Shown in pieces: positions 34,812-42,240 of a stretch of 64,000 nucleotides of DNA. The notes beneath the pieces were generated by a model. That model ran no database searches. It saw only the letters and a list, made by a program, of their open reading frames with translations, and was not told the origin of the DNA. This DNA comes from JB111 sp049856295. Lineage in GTDB: Bacteria > Actinomycetota > Actinomycetes > Actinomycetales > Actinomycetaceae. The DNA is taken from NCBI RefSeq assembly GCF_049856295.1, contig NZ_JBNDMZ010000013.1, positions 62,001-126,000 on the forward strand, in the 5' to 3' direction. A program made the position numbers and the translations under genes. The first letter of the stretch is position 1. Every line of letters starts with the position of its first letter.

Positions 34812-35263
34812 GTCGCCGTGCGGCGTCGACCGATCGCGACCCGGAGGCCGGCAGCGCGATCGTCGAGTACCTCGGGGTCGCCCTGCTGCTCCTGCTCCCG
34901 CTCATCTACCTCGTGGTGGCGATCAGCCGGATCCAGGCCGCCTCGTACGCAGCAGAGGGGGCCGCGCGGGAGGCCGGCCGGATCGTCGCCCAGGCGGACG
35001 ACGAGGCCTCGGCGGCGGGACCGGCGGCGTTCGCGGTCGAGCTCGCCTTCGCCGACCAGGGGTTCGACGTCGACGGCGCGGGCTCCTTGGTCATCACGTG
35101 CGAGGCCGACCCGTGCCACACGCCGGGCGCCCGCATCGACGTCGAGGTCACGACAGTCGTGGCTCTGCCCCTGCTGCCGACCTCGATCGCCGGGGTCCCG
35201 ACCTCGATGTCGGTCGAGGCCCGGCATCTCGTCCTCGTCGAGGACCACCGGGGGACCGGGTGA
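34808..35263 (+). CDS. TadE/TadF-like minor pilin
   Basis: 151 residues from a GTG overlapping the previous stop. RDPEAGSAIVEYLGVALLLL is the TadE-type entry into a single membrane helix; the helix is followed by YAAEGAAREAGRIVAQADDE and an outer domain with two cysteines (ITCEADPCHTPGARIDVEV). It is a second pseudopilin-like subunit of the tad machinery and overlaps the next gene (GTGA). Confidence 0.85.
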   Translation: MSRRAASTDRDPEAGSAIVEYLGVALLLLLPLIYLVVAISRIQAASYAAEGAAREAGRIVAQADDEASAAGPAAFAVELAFADQGFDVDGAGSLVITCEADPCHTPGARIDVEVTTVVALPLLPTSIAGVPTSMSVEARHLVLVEDHRGTG

Positions 35264-35763
35264 GCGCGTCCCGCGCCGGCAACCTCACCGGACGACCGTC
35301 TCCGGAAGCGACCGAGGACCCAGAGTCCGGCCGGATCATGGTGATGGGCATCGGCTTCGTCGTCGTGCTCGTGGCGCTCATCCTCGTCATCGCCTCCGTC
35401 TCGGCGATCCACCTCGACCGCAAGCGGGCCCTCGGGGTCGCGGACGCCGCAGCCGCAGCGGCCGCCGACGCCGTCGCGGAGGCCGCCTTCTACGGCGAGG
35501 ACCGGGAGTCGATGCTCACCGACGAGCTCGTCCGCGCCGAAGCCGCCGAGTACCTCGAAAGGGTCGATCCCACCTCGTCCGGCGGACTGCGCAGCGTCGT
35601 GCTCGGCGAGCCAACGGGCACGGTCGACGGGGAGACCGCCGTCGTCACGCTCGTCGCCGTCATCGACCCGCCCTTCGCGCCGGCGCTCGTCTCCGGCGTC
35701 GTCGGCCCGGTCGAGGTCACCGTCACCGGGCGCGCCCGCGCGATCGACGTCGAGAACGGGTAG
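35260..35763 (+). CDS. TadG-like N-terminal domain pilus protein
   Basis: 167 residues from a GTG overlapping the previous stop. PESGRIMVMGIGFVVVLVAL followed by ILVIASVSAIHLDRKRALGV and ADAAAAAAADAVAEAAFYGE is the Flp/TadG-like N-terminal pattern (PF13400-type): a short cytoplasmic part, one helix, then an Ala-rich amphipathic stretch. It is the last gene of the tad operon. It would lie outside the membrane with its N terminus anchored. Confidence 0.8.
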   Translation: MSASRAGNLTGRPSPEATEDPESGRIMVMGIGFVVVLVALILVIASVSAIHLDRKRALGVADAAAAAAADAVAEAAFYGEDRESMLTDELVRAEAAEYLERVDPTSSGGLRSVVLGEPTGTVDGETAVVTLVAVIDPPFAPALVSGVVGPVEVTVTGRARAIDVENG

Positions 35764-35846
35764 CCGGACCCGAGGGGCCGCGTCGAAATCGGGTGACGGC
35801 GGGCCTGTCCCGGGTGACGATGACGGGACCGATCGGAAGGAGAGTC

Positions 35847-36548
35847 GTGACGAGCGAGGCGCTGCGCGATGTCGGTCCGCTCCCGCGCACGCCCGACGAC
35901 CGCGCCTGGGGATGGATCGGTCTGCCGCGCGCCACGGAGGAGCACCACCGCACCGCCCGGGCCAGCGCCGTCGTCGTGCTCACCAGGCCTGTCGGCGACG
36001 ACCTCGCCTACCTCCTCGTGCGCCGCTCCACCCGCCTGCGCCACCACGCGGGCGAGTTCGCGTTCCCCGGCGGCGGGATCGACCCGGGGGAGACCCCGGT
36101 GGACGCGGCGATCCGCGAGTGCGGCGAGGAGACCGGGGTGCTCGTCGACCGGTCCCTGGTGATCGGGACGCTTCCGCCGCTCTACCTGTGGGCCAGCGGC
36201 AACGTCGTCACCCCCGTTCTCGCTCGCCTCGGGCCCGACGGGCACGTGCCGAGCTTCGCGCACGACGACGAGATCCACTCCGCCCACTGGGTCTCGCGCC
36301 GCCACCTCCTCGACCCGGAGAACCGCACCACCGTCTCGTACCGCGGCCGGCATGCGGGCCGGGCGTTCCGGTTCGAGGGCACCTACATCTGGGGATTCAC
36401 GGCACGGGTGCTCGACTGGATCCTCGCCGAGGTCGACCCGGACAGCCCGGACCCGCCCCACGTGCCCGAGCTGGGCGAGGCGGCGATCGGCGACGGTCCG
36501 ACCAGCGGCGTCGCGATCAGTGGCAGGGCGACTCGACCGACACCGTGA
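35847..36548 (+). CDS. Nudix hydrolase, CoA-pyrophosphatase-like
   Basis: 233 residues from a GTG with a strong GGAAGGAG site. The Nudix box is complete: GGGIDPGETPVDAAIREC followed by GEETGV fits Gx5Ex7REUxEExGU, with metal-binding glutamates in REcgEE. LLVRRSTRLRHHAGEFAFPG resembles the NudL/coenzyme A diphosphatase group (LTxRs...L..H.GQ.aFPGG). It probably hydrolyses CoA or another nucleoside diphosphate derivative. Its 3' end overlaps the convergent lipoprotein gene by 32 bases. Confidence 0.9.
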   Translation: MTSEALRDVGPLPRTPDDRAWGWIGLPRATEEHHRTARASAVVVLTRPVGDDLAYLLVRRSTRLRHHAGEFAFPGGGIDPGETPVDAAIRECGEETGVLVDRSLVIGTLPPLYLWASGNVVTPVLARLGPDGHVPSFAHDDEIHSAHWVSRRHLLDPENRTTVSYRGRHAGRAFRFEGTYIWGFTARVLDWILAEVDPDSPDPPHVPELGEAAIGDGPTSGVAISGRATRPTP

Positions 36549-37083
36549 CGGTGTCGGGGTCGACGCTCCAGGCCAGGGTGAGCAGGTAGCCGTCGGCGTC
36601 CTGGAAGGTGCGCGCCGTCGTCGCGCTCGTATCGACCGGCTCCCAGTCGTCGCCGAGACGGTCGGCGAGCCCGAGAACCTGCTCCTCCGGGTCCGCCGCG
36701 TCCATCTGTCCCCGCCCGGTCCACGACACCGGACCGCCGGAGCGCCCCGAGCACGCCGTGGTCGCCCCGTTCACCCAGCCGGCGGCCGCGACCGAGCCCG
36801 CGTCCACCGGCTCCAGCTCCGCTGCGACCTCGCGCACCATCGCCTCGACGATCGGCTCCTCGGCGCGCGCGGCCTCGCGGCCGTCGGGGGGTGAGGTCGT
36901 TCCAGGATCCCCGGTGCTCGACTCCTCGGTGCCGTTCTCACCCGTCGGATCCCCGCCCTCCCTCGGCCCGCACGCGCCGAGGCTGACGCCGAGGGCCAGC
37001 GCCGCGACCGCGGCCACCATCGAGCGGCGGGTGGCGTGCGTGGCACGGAGTGCCCCGGCGGTCCGATCGGTCACGGCAGCCAC
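36517..37083 (-). CDS. putative lipoprotein
   Basis: 188 residues from a GTG with GAGAG four bases upstream. The basic start (ATHATRRSMVAAVAAL) and ALGVSLGAC give a lipobox ending in Cys39. The mature part begins with a Ser/Thr/Gly-rich linker, then a domain of about 120 residues with two cysteines (TACSGRSGG and the terminal SPCH) that may form a disulfide. No family is recognised. It begins eight bases after the stop of the alarmone synthetase gene, so the two are probably co-transcribed. Confidence 0.8.
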   Translation of the reverse strand: MAAVTDRTAGALRATHATRRSMVAAVAALALGVSLGACGPREGGDPTGENGTEESSTGDPGTTSPPDGREAARAEEPIVEAMVREVAAELEPVDAGSVAAAGWVNGATTACSGRSGGPVSWTGRGQMDAADPEEQVLGLADRLGDDWEPVDTSATTARTFQDADGYLLTLAWSVDPDTVTVSVESPCH

Positions 37084-37091
37084 GTCTCTCG

Positions 37092-38015
37092 TCAGATGAA
37101 CCGGAGCGACGCGGCGCTGCCCGACGCGGTCGCGTCATCCGGCTTGCTCGCGTCACCGTCCTCGCTCGAGACACCGTGCTCGTCGCCGTCGACGTCAACA
37201 GCGCCGTCGACGTCGACCGGTCCGGCTGCCTGCCCGTCGTCGTGCTCCTCGTTCTCCGCCCCGTCCGGCATCGGCCGGATCTCCTCGCGCAGGCGCCCCA
37301 TCCGCTCGTCGAGCTCGGTGGCGAGGCGCGCCGCGTCGTCGAGCTCGCCGAGGAGGTGCTCCGGGATCTCGGCGTCGTACTTGTACTTCAGCTTGTGCTC
37401 GACGCTCGCCCAGAAGTCCATGGCGATCGTGCGGATCTGCAGCTCGACGGGCACGTGCTCGGTGTGTGTCGACAGGAACACCGGCACCTGGACGATGAGG
37501 TGGAGCGACCGGTAGCCGTTCGCCTTCGGCTCCGCGATGTAGTCCTTGACCTGGAGCACCGTGAGGTCGGGCTGCCGCTCGAGCATCTGCGCGATCCAGT
37601 AGACGTCGGACACGAAGCTGCACGTGATCCGGATCCCGGCGATGTCGAGGATCTGCCGGCGGATCGCGGGCAGCGAGAGCTCGTCGCAGGTCCGCAGCGC
37701 CTTGGTCAGCAGGCTCTCGGTCGATTTCAGGCGCGTCCGCACGTGCTCGATCGGGCTGTAGTCGTGGATCTGCTCGAACTCCTGGCGCAGGATGTCGACC
37801 TTGGTGCGGACCTCCTCGATCCCCGCCTGGTAGTGCATCCGCAGCGCCGCGAAACCGTCGAGCGCCTCGCGCAGCTGCTCGGCGAGGTCCTCCGGGTCGA
37901 GCCCCTGGGCGAGCTGCTCGCCGCGGCGCGTGGCCACGAGGGCACGCAGCTGGTCGGCGGTGCCGGGGACGGACTCGTCGGACGATCCGAGGACGAGCGA
38001 TCGATCGGTGCGCAT
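37092..38015 (-). CDS. small alarmone synthetase, RelA/SpoT-domain GTP pyrophosphokinase
   Basis: 307 residues; ATG with GAAGGACC upstream. Residues about 60-230 form a single RelA/SpoT nucleotidyltransferase domain without HD, TGS or ACT domains: LDIAGIRITCSF, VKDYIAEPKANGYRSLHLIV, VPVELQIRTIAMDFWASVEH and KLKYK hold the ATP- and GTP-binding residues. It should make (p)ppGpp, like RelQ/YjbM-type proteins. The C-terminal 75 residues are acidic Asp/Glu/Gly-rich and probably disordered, an unusual extension. Confidence 0.9.
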   Translation of the reverse strand: MRTDRSLVLGSSDESVPGTADQLRALVATRRGEQLAQGLDPEDLAEQLREALDGFAALRMHYQAGIEEVRTKVDILRQEFEQIHDYSPIEHVRTRLKSTESLLTKALRTCDELSLPAIRRQILDIAGIRITCSFVSDVYWIAQMLERQPDLTVLQVKDYIAEPKANGYRSLHLIVQVPVFLSTHTEHVPVELQIRTIAMDFWASVEHKLKYKYDAEIPEHLLGELDDAARLATELDERMGRLREEIRPMPDGAENEEHDDGQAAGPVDVDGAVDVDGDEHGVSSEDGDASKPDDATASGSAASLRFI

Positions 38016-38148
38016 GGGTCCTTCGTCGGGGGAGCGGGGCGGTCGTTCGAGGGTAGTCGCGCGGTGGATCTCACGGAGATCGCGCGGGGCGGTCGGTCCG
38101 GTACCGAGGGTGCTCCGCGGGTGGGGGCCCCGAAGCGCACCCTGAACA

Positions 38149-38167
38149 GAGAACGATAATGATTCTC
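38149..38167. promoter_or_regulatory. Zur/Fur-type operator upstream of aztD
   Basis: GAGAACGATAATGATTCTC has GAGAA/TTCTC arms and contains GATAATGATTCTC, close to the Fur/Zur half-box GATAATGAT. It lies about 75 bases upstream of the aztD start. A Fur-family gene that ends the cluster (40750-41145) is the likely regulator. Confidence 0.75.
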
Positions 38168-38242
38168 AGTAGTGTTAGTGTCGCCCGGTCAGCGTCACCG
38201 TCCGGAAGGAGCCGGGCCCGCCACCGCGGCGCCCCACCACCC

Positions 38243-39712
38243 ATGAACACCACCACCGCCCCTCGACGCCGCCGCGCGTTCACCGCGCTCGCCGTCCTCC
38301 CGCTCGCCCTTCTCGCGGGCTGCTCCGGCGCCGCCGAGTCGGGGGAGGACGACGCGCCCGCCACCGACCAGGCCGGAGAGGAATCCACCTCCGGGGACAC
38401 GGCAGCCACGGACGGGGAGACCTCCTCCGACGACGAGACCCCCGCCGACGACGGCCACGACCACGGCGAGGAGGAGGCCGGGGCCGCCACCGAGGCCGCT
38501 GCGGCGACGCCCCGGATCGCCCTGACCTACGACGGCGGGATCCAGGTTCTCGATGCCACCACCCTCGAGGTGGTCGAGGACATCGAGCTGCCCGGCTTCA
38601 ACCGCCTCAACCCCGCGGGCGACGGCCGCCACCTCTACGTCTCGACCACCGGCGGCTTCCAGCTGCTCGACGCCGGTGCCTGGGCCGAGCCGCACGGCGA
38701 CCACTCGCACTACTACACGGCGCCGCCGGCGCTGACCGAGACGCTGGTCGAGGCCGACATGCCCGGTCACGTCGTCCCGCACGAGGGCCGCACCGCCCTC
38801 TTCGACGACGCCACCGGCCAGGTCGTCGTCCTCGACTCCTCCGCGGTCGACGACCCCGACGCCGAGACGCGCGACCACACGACCCCCACTGCCCACCACG
38901 GCGTGGCGATCGAGCTGACCGACGGCTCCCTCGTGATCTCCGAGGGCACCGAGGACGCCCGCACCGGCATCCGCGTCCTCGACGGGTCGGGCGAGGAGAT
39001 CGCCGCCTCCGACGAGTGCCCCGGCGTTCACGGCGAGGCGACGGCGGCGGACGAGGTCGTCGTCATCGGCTGCGAGGACGGCGCGCTCGTCTACTCCGGC
39101 GGCGAGATCACCCACGTCGACAGCCCCGACGACTACGGACGCATCGGCAACCAGGCCGGGAGCGACGCCTCCGCGATCGTGCTCGGTGACTACAAGACCG
39201 ACCCGGACGCCGAGCTCGAGCGTCCCGAGCGCGTCTCCCTCATCGACACGACGACGAACGAGCTCACCCTCGTCGACCTGCCGTCGAGCTACAGCTTCCG
39301 CTCGCTGGCCCGCGGCGACGACGGCGAGGCGCTCGTGCTCGGCACCGACGGCAACCTGCACGTCATCGACCCCGAGACCGGGGCGATCACCGCGTCCCAC
39401 CCCGTGGTCGGGCCCTGGGAGGAGCCGGTCGAGTGGCAGGAGCCCCGGCCCGCGCTCTGGGTGCACGACGGCACCGCGTACGTGACCGAGCCCGCGACGA
39501 GCTCGATCCACGCCGTCGACATCCTCACCGGCGAGGTGTGGAACACCGCCGAGCTCGAGGTCGAGCCGAACGAGGTCAACGGGATCTCCGGCAATGTCGA
39601 GGCCGGCTCGTCGGAGTACGGCGGCAGCGAGGACGGGCACGACAACGACGACGAGGCGGAGTCCGGCGACGGGCACGACCACGAGCACGACCACGACGAC
39701 CACGACCACTGA
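38243..39712 (+). CDS. aztD: AztD-like zinc metallochaperone lipoprotein
   Basis: 489 residues from the ATG at 38243. Signal peptide and lipobox are clear (TALAVLPLALLAGC). An acidic, Asp/Glu-rich segment with HDHGEEE follows, then a seven-bladed beta-propeller-like domain (about 95-460): IALTYDGGIQVLDATTLEVV, LYVSTTGGFQLLDAGAW, HGDHSHYY and GVHGEATAADE. The tail is HDHEHDHDDHDH, a zinc-binding run. This is the AztD family, which hands zinc to the AztC binding protein. An AAGGAG site lies 31 bases from the ATG, unusually far, so the start is not certain. Confidence 0.9.
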   Translation: MNTTTAPRRRRAFTALAVLPLALLAGCSGAAESGEDDAPATDQAGEESTSGDTAATDGETSSDDETPADDGHDHGEEEAGAATEAAAATPRIALTYDGGIQVLDATTLEVVEDIELPGFNRLNPAGDGRHLYVSTTGGFQLLDAGAWAEPHGDHSHYYTAPPALTETLVEADMPGHVVPHEGRTALFDDATGQVVVLDSSAVDDPDAETRDHTTPTAHHGVAIELTDGSLVISEGTEDARTGIRVLDGSGEEIAASDECPGVHGEATAADEVVVIGCEDGALVYSGGEITHVDSPDDYGRIGNQAGSDASAIVLGDYKTDPDAELERPERVSLIDTTTNELTLVDLPSSYSFRSLARGDDGEALVLGTDGNLHVIDPETGAITASHPVVGPWEEPVEWQEPRPALWVHDGTAYVTEPATSSIHAVDILTGEVWNTAELEVEPNEVNGISGNVEAGSSEYGGSEDGHDNDDEAESGDGHDHEHDHDDHDH

Positions 39713-39722
39713 TCCGTCACGC

Positions 39723-39755
39723 CGCGGGGCCGGGTCTCACCGACCCGGCCCCGCG
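39723..39755 (+). terminator. long hairpin between aztD and the zinc-binding lipoprotein gene
   Basis: CGCGGGGCCGGGTC and GACCCGGCCCCGCG pair perfectly over 14 base pairs around a 5-base loop, 10 bases after the aztD stop and 10 bases before the AAGGAA site of the next gene. It could be a partial terminator or mRNA-stability element that lowers expression of the second gene. Confidence 0.6.
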
Positions 39756-39774
39756 CCGTCCTGGAAGGAACCCC

Positions 39775-40677
39775 GTTTACCCTCACCACCACCCAACAAG
39801 CCAGACCGCCGCCGCGGCGCTCGCCGCCGCGACTCTCCTCGCCGCCTGCTCCGGCACCGGCTCCGCGGACCCCGACGAGGACAGCGACACGATCGAGGTG
39901 ATGGCCGCCTTCTACCCGCTGCAGTTCGTGCTCGAGACCGTGGGCGGGGAACAGGTCTCGGTCGAGTCCCTCACGCCGCCCGGCGCCGACCCGCACAGCC
40001 TCGAGCTCTCGCCCGCGCAGGTGGCCGAGCTCGAGCAGGTCGACCTCGTCGCCTACGTCCCGGGCCTCCAGGCCGCCACGGACGACGCCATCGGGGCGAC
40101 GTCGCCGGGCGCCGTGCTCGACGCCGCGGACGCCGCCGGGGTCGCCGACGACGACCTCGCCCGCGACCCCCACTTCTGGCTCGACCCCACACTCATGGTC
40201 CCGCTCGTCGAGGAGGTCGCCGCCACGCTCGCCGAGCTCGATCCCGCCCACGCCGAGGACTTCGAGGAACGGTCGGCCGGCCTCGTCACCGAGCTGACCG
40301 AGCTCGACGACGCCTACACCGAGGGCCTGGCCGACTGTGCCGGCGCCACCCTGGTGACCTCCCACGAGGCGTTCGGCTACCTCGCCGACCGGTACGGGCT
40401 CGAGCAGGTCGGGATCACCGGGGTCGACCCGGAGGTCGAACCGTCACCCGCCCGCATCCGCGAGGTCGGCGCAACCGTCCGGGCCGAGGGGGTGCAGACC
40501 GTGTACTTCGAGGTGATCGCCGGCCCCGACGTCGTCGAGGCGCTCGCCGGCGAGGTCGACGTCGCCACCGACGTCCTCGACCCGATCGAGGGCCGGACCG
40601 ATCCGGAGGCCGACTACGTCGACGTCATGCGGTCGAACCTCGCCGCGCTCGAGCAGGGGCTCGTCTGCGAGGGCTGA
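39775..40677 (+). CDS. zinc ABC-transporter substrate-binding lipoprotein, ZnuA/AztC-like; start codon appears mutated
   Basis: 300 residues if read from a GTT at 39775, which sits 4 bases after an AAGGAA ribosome site. No ATG, GTG or TTG is in frame near there; the frame is open upstream but that part is read through aztD in another frame. The signal and lipobox are present (ALAAATLLAAC). The cluster A-I fold follows: AAFYPLQFVLETVGGEQVSV, PGADPHSLELSPAQVAELEQ, DPHFWLDPTL, TSHEAFGYLADRYGLEQVG and VYFEVIAGPDVVEAL. His in DPHS, DPHFW and SHEAF and the Glu in YFEV are zinc ligands. Permease and ATPase genes are missing nearby. Confidence 0.85.
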   Translation, partial: VYPHHHPTSQTAAAALAAATLLAACSGTGSADPDEDSDTIEVMAAFYPLQFVLETVGGEQVSVESLTPPGADPHSLELSPAQVAELEQVDLVAYVPGLQAATDDAIGATSPGAVLDAADAAGVADDDLARDPHFWLDPTLMVPLVEEVAATLAELDPAHAEDFEERSAGLVTELTELDDAYTEGLADCAGATLVTSHEAFGYLADRYGLEQVGITGVDPEVEPSPARIREVGATVRAEGVQTVYFEVIAGPDVVEALAGEVDVATDVLDPIEGRTDPEADYVDVMRSNLAALEQGLVCEG

Positions 40678-40749
40678 GCAGGGGAGCGGTGCGCGTGCGA
40701 CGCGCCGACCGCCGCCCACGGGCTCAGCTCCCGCTCGCGGGCCGCGGCG

Positions 40750-41145
40750 TCAGTCGCCGGCGCGCTCCCGGCAGGCCGCGCACCGGCCGTAGATGTCCAC
40801 CACGTGGCGCACCTTCTCGAAGCCGTGCTGCCGGGCGACCTCGTCCATCCAGGACTCGTCCGGCGGCTCGACGTCGACCGTCGCCCCGCACGACTCGCAC
40901 ACGAGGTGGTGGTGGTGCCCCACCTCGCACGCCCGGTACAGGGTCTCGCCGTCCGTGGTCTGCAGCGCGTCGACCTGCCCGAGCGAGACGAGGCGCTTGA
41001 GGACCCGGTACACGGTGGCGAGCCCGACCTGACGCTCGGAGCCCTGCATCCTGCGGTGCAGCTCCTGGGCGCTGACGAACGTGGAGTCGGCCCCGATGGC
41101 CTCCTCCACGGCGGTCTGCTGCCAGGTGCGGCGCTGGGGGGTCAT
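40750..41145 (-). CDS. zur: Fur family regulator, Zur-like
   Basis: 131 residues from the ATG at 41145. The winged helix reads FVSAQELHRRMQGSERQVGL then ATVYRVLKRLVSLGQVDAL, and the dimerisation domain contains CEVGHHHHLVCESCGATVDV and a terminal CGRCAACRE, giving two CxxC structural zinc sites. The arrangement next to aztD and a zinc-binding lipoprotein, and the GATAATGAT box upstream of aztD, support a zinc (Zur) rather than iron role. It converges on the zinc-binding lipoprotein gene. Confidence 0.88.
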   Translation of the reverse strand: MTPQRRTWQQTAVEEAIGADSTFVSAQELHRRMQGSERQVGLATVYRVLKRLVSLGQVDALQTTDGETLYRACEVGHHHHLVCESCGATVDVEPPDESWMDEVARQHGFEKVRHVVDIYGRCAACRERAGD

Positions 41146-41258
41146 CGGCCCATCATCGCCGATCGCGGCGCTCGCGTCAGTGGGCGGCGCCACCACCCGG
41201 ACAGGGGTACCCCTGGTCGGTCGGACGGGTGGCGCGGCCGACTGGCTACGGTGAGCGC

Positions 41259-42122
41259 GTGAACCAGTGGAGCGCGCAGAGTCCCGGCAGCGGTGCGCCG
41301 GGCGGCTGGGGGACCGGACAGGTCCCGCAGGGCGGCGGCTACGCCCAGGGTGGGTGGTCCGGCGGCGACCCCACGCAGGGCGTGCCGTACGGGACCACGC
41401 CGAACGAGCCGTACGGTGCCGCCCCGGCGCCCTACTCCGCCGTGCCGGCCGGCGCCTACCAGTCGCCGCAGGGGTCGGGCGGCGGTCCCTGGGGCGGGGG
41501 CGGACCCGACGACGGGAACCGCGCCGTCTACGTCGTGCTCGCGATCGCGGCGGTGCTCGTCGTCGTGCTCGTCGTGGTCGGGCTGTTCGTCCACCGCAGC
41601 TTCACGTCCACGGCGGGGACCCCGACCGAGACCACCTCGCCCGGCCCGGCACCCGGCCCCGGCGGGGGGACGACGACGGAACCCCCGCAGACGACCGAGC
41701 CGCCGGCGCCGACCGCACCGCCCGGGGTCGAGGAGTCGGGGGCGACGACCGTGTTCGACATCGACGTCGGCAACTGCGCCCTCTACTCCGACTACACCGC
41801 ACTCTCGAACGACCTCGTCCTCACGCCGTGCGCGGAGCCCCATTTCATGGAGTTCTACCACGTGTTCGACGTCCCGGACCGGGAGGAGTTCCCGGGCGTG
41901 GACGGCATCCACGCCGAGGCGCAGGAGGGGTGCCGGGTCGCGTGGGACGCCCTGCCGGAGCCCTCACTCGACCTCGCCCGCGTCGAGCTGTCGACCCTCG
42001 CCCCGTCCCAGAGGACCTGGGACAACGGCGACCGCGAGGTGCTGTGCGTGGCCCGGACCGTCGACGAGACCGACTCGCTCCAGGGCAACTTCCAGGACGG
42101 TTCGGCCGTCCTCACCTCGTGA
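41259..42122 (+). CDS. septum-formation-domain membrane protein
   Basis: 287 residues from a GTG; TACGGT ends six bases upstream, so the transcript may be leaderless. The first 80 residues are Gly/Gln/Pro-rich, then one membrane helix (AVYVVLAIAAVLVVVLVVVG), a Thr/Pro linker and an outer domain with cysteines (VGNCALYSDY, LTPCAEPHFMEFYHVFDVPD, EGCRVAWDAL, VLCVARTV). This matches the Septum_form family (PF13845) of actinobacteria. It is a probable cell-envelope protein; a link to septation is suggested only by the family name and the nearby ftsEX. Confidence 0.8.
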   Translation: MNQWSAQSPGSGAPGGWGTGQVPQGGGYAQGGWSGGDPTQGVPYGTTPNEPYGAAPAPYSAVPAGAYQSPQGSGGGPWGGGGPDDGNRAVYVVLAIAAVLVVVLVVVGLFVHRSFTSTAGTPTETTSPGPAPGPGGGTTTEPPQTTEPPAPTAPPGVEESGATTVFDIDVGNCALYSDYTALSNDLVLTPCAEPHFMEFYHVFDVPDREEFPGVDGIHAEAQEGCRVAWDALPEPSLDLARVELSTLAPSQRTWDNGDREVLCVARTVDETDSLQGNFQDGSAVLTS

Positions 42123-42240
42123 GCGCGCCGCGCGCGGGCGGCAGTGCGCCACCCGTCGTGCCGGCGGTGGCGGCAGGCATGGGGAGCGCAACCCATCACC
42201 CGCGCTGCCGATCGTTCGCCGCGTTATCTATCGTCGCTCC

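Noticed and set aside
40688..41000. Extended plus-strand open frames across the Fur-family gene
   Set aside because: Low-complexity translations; the minus-strand gene has the full Fur fold and zinc motifs.
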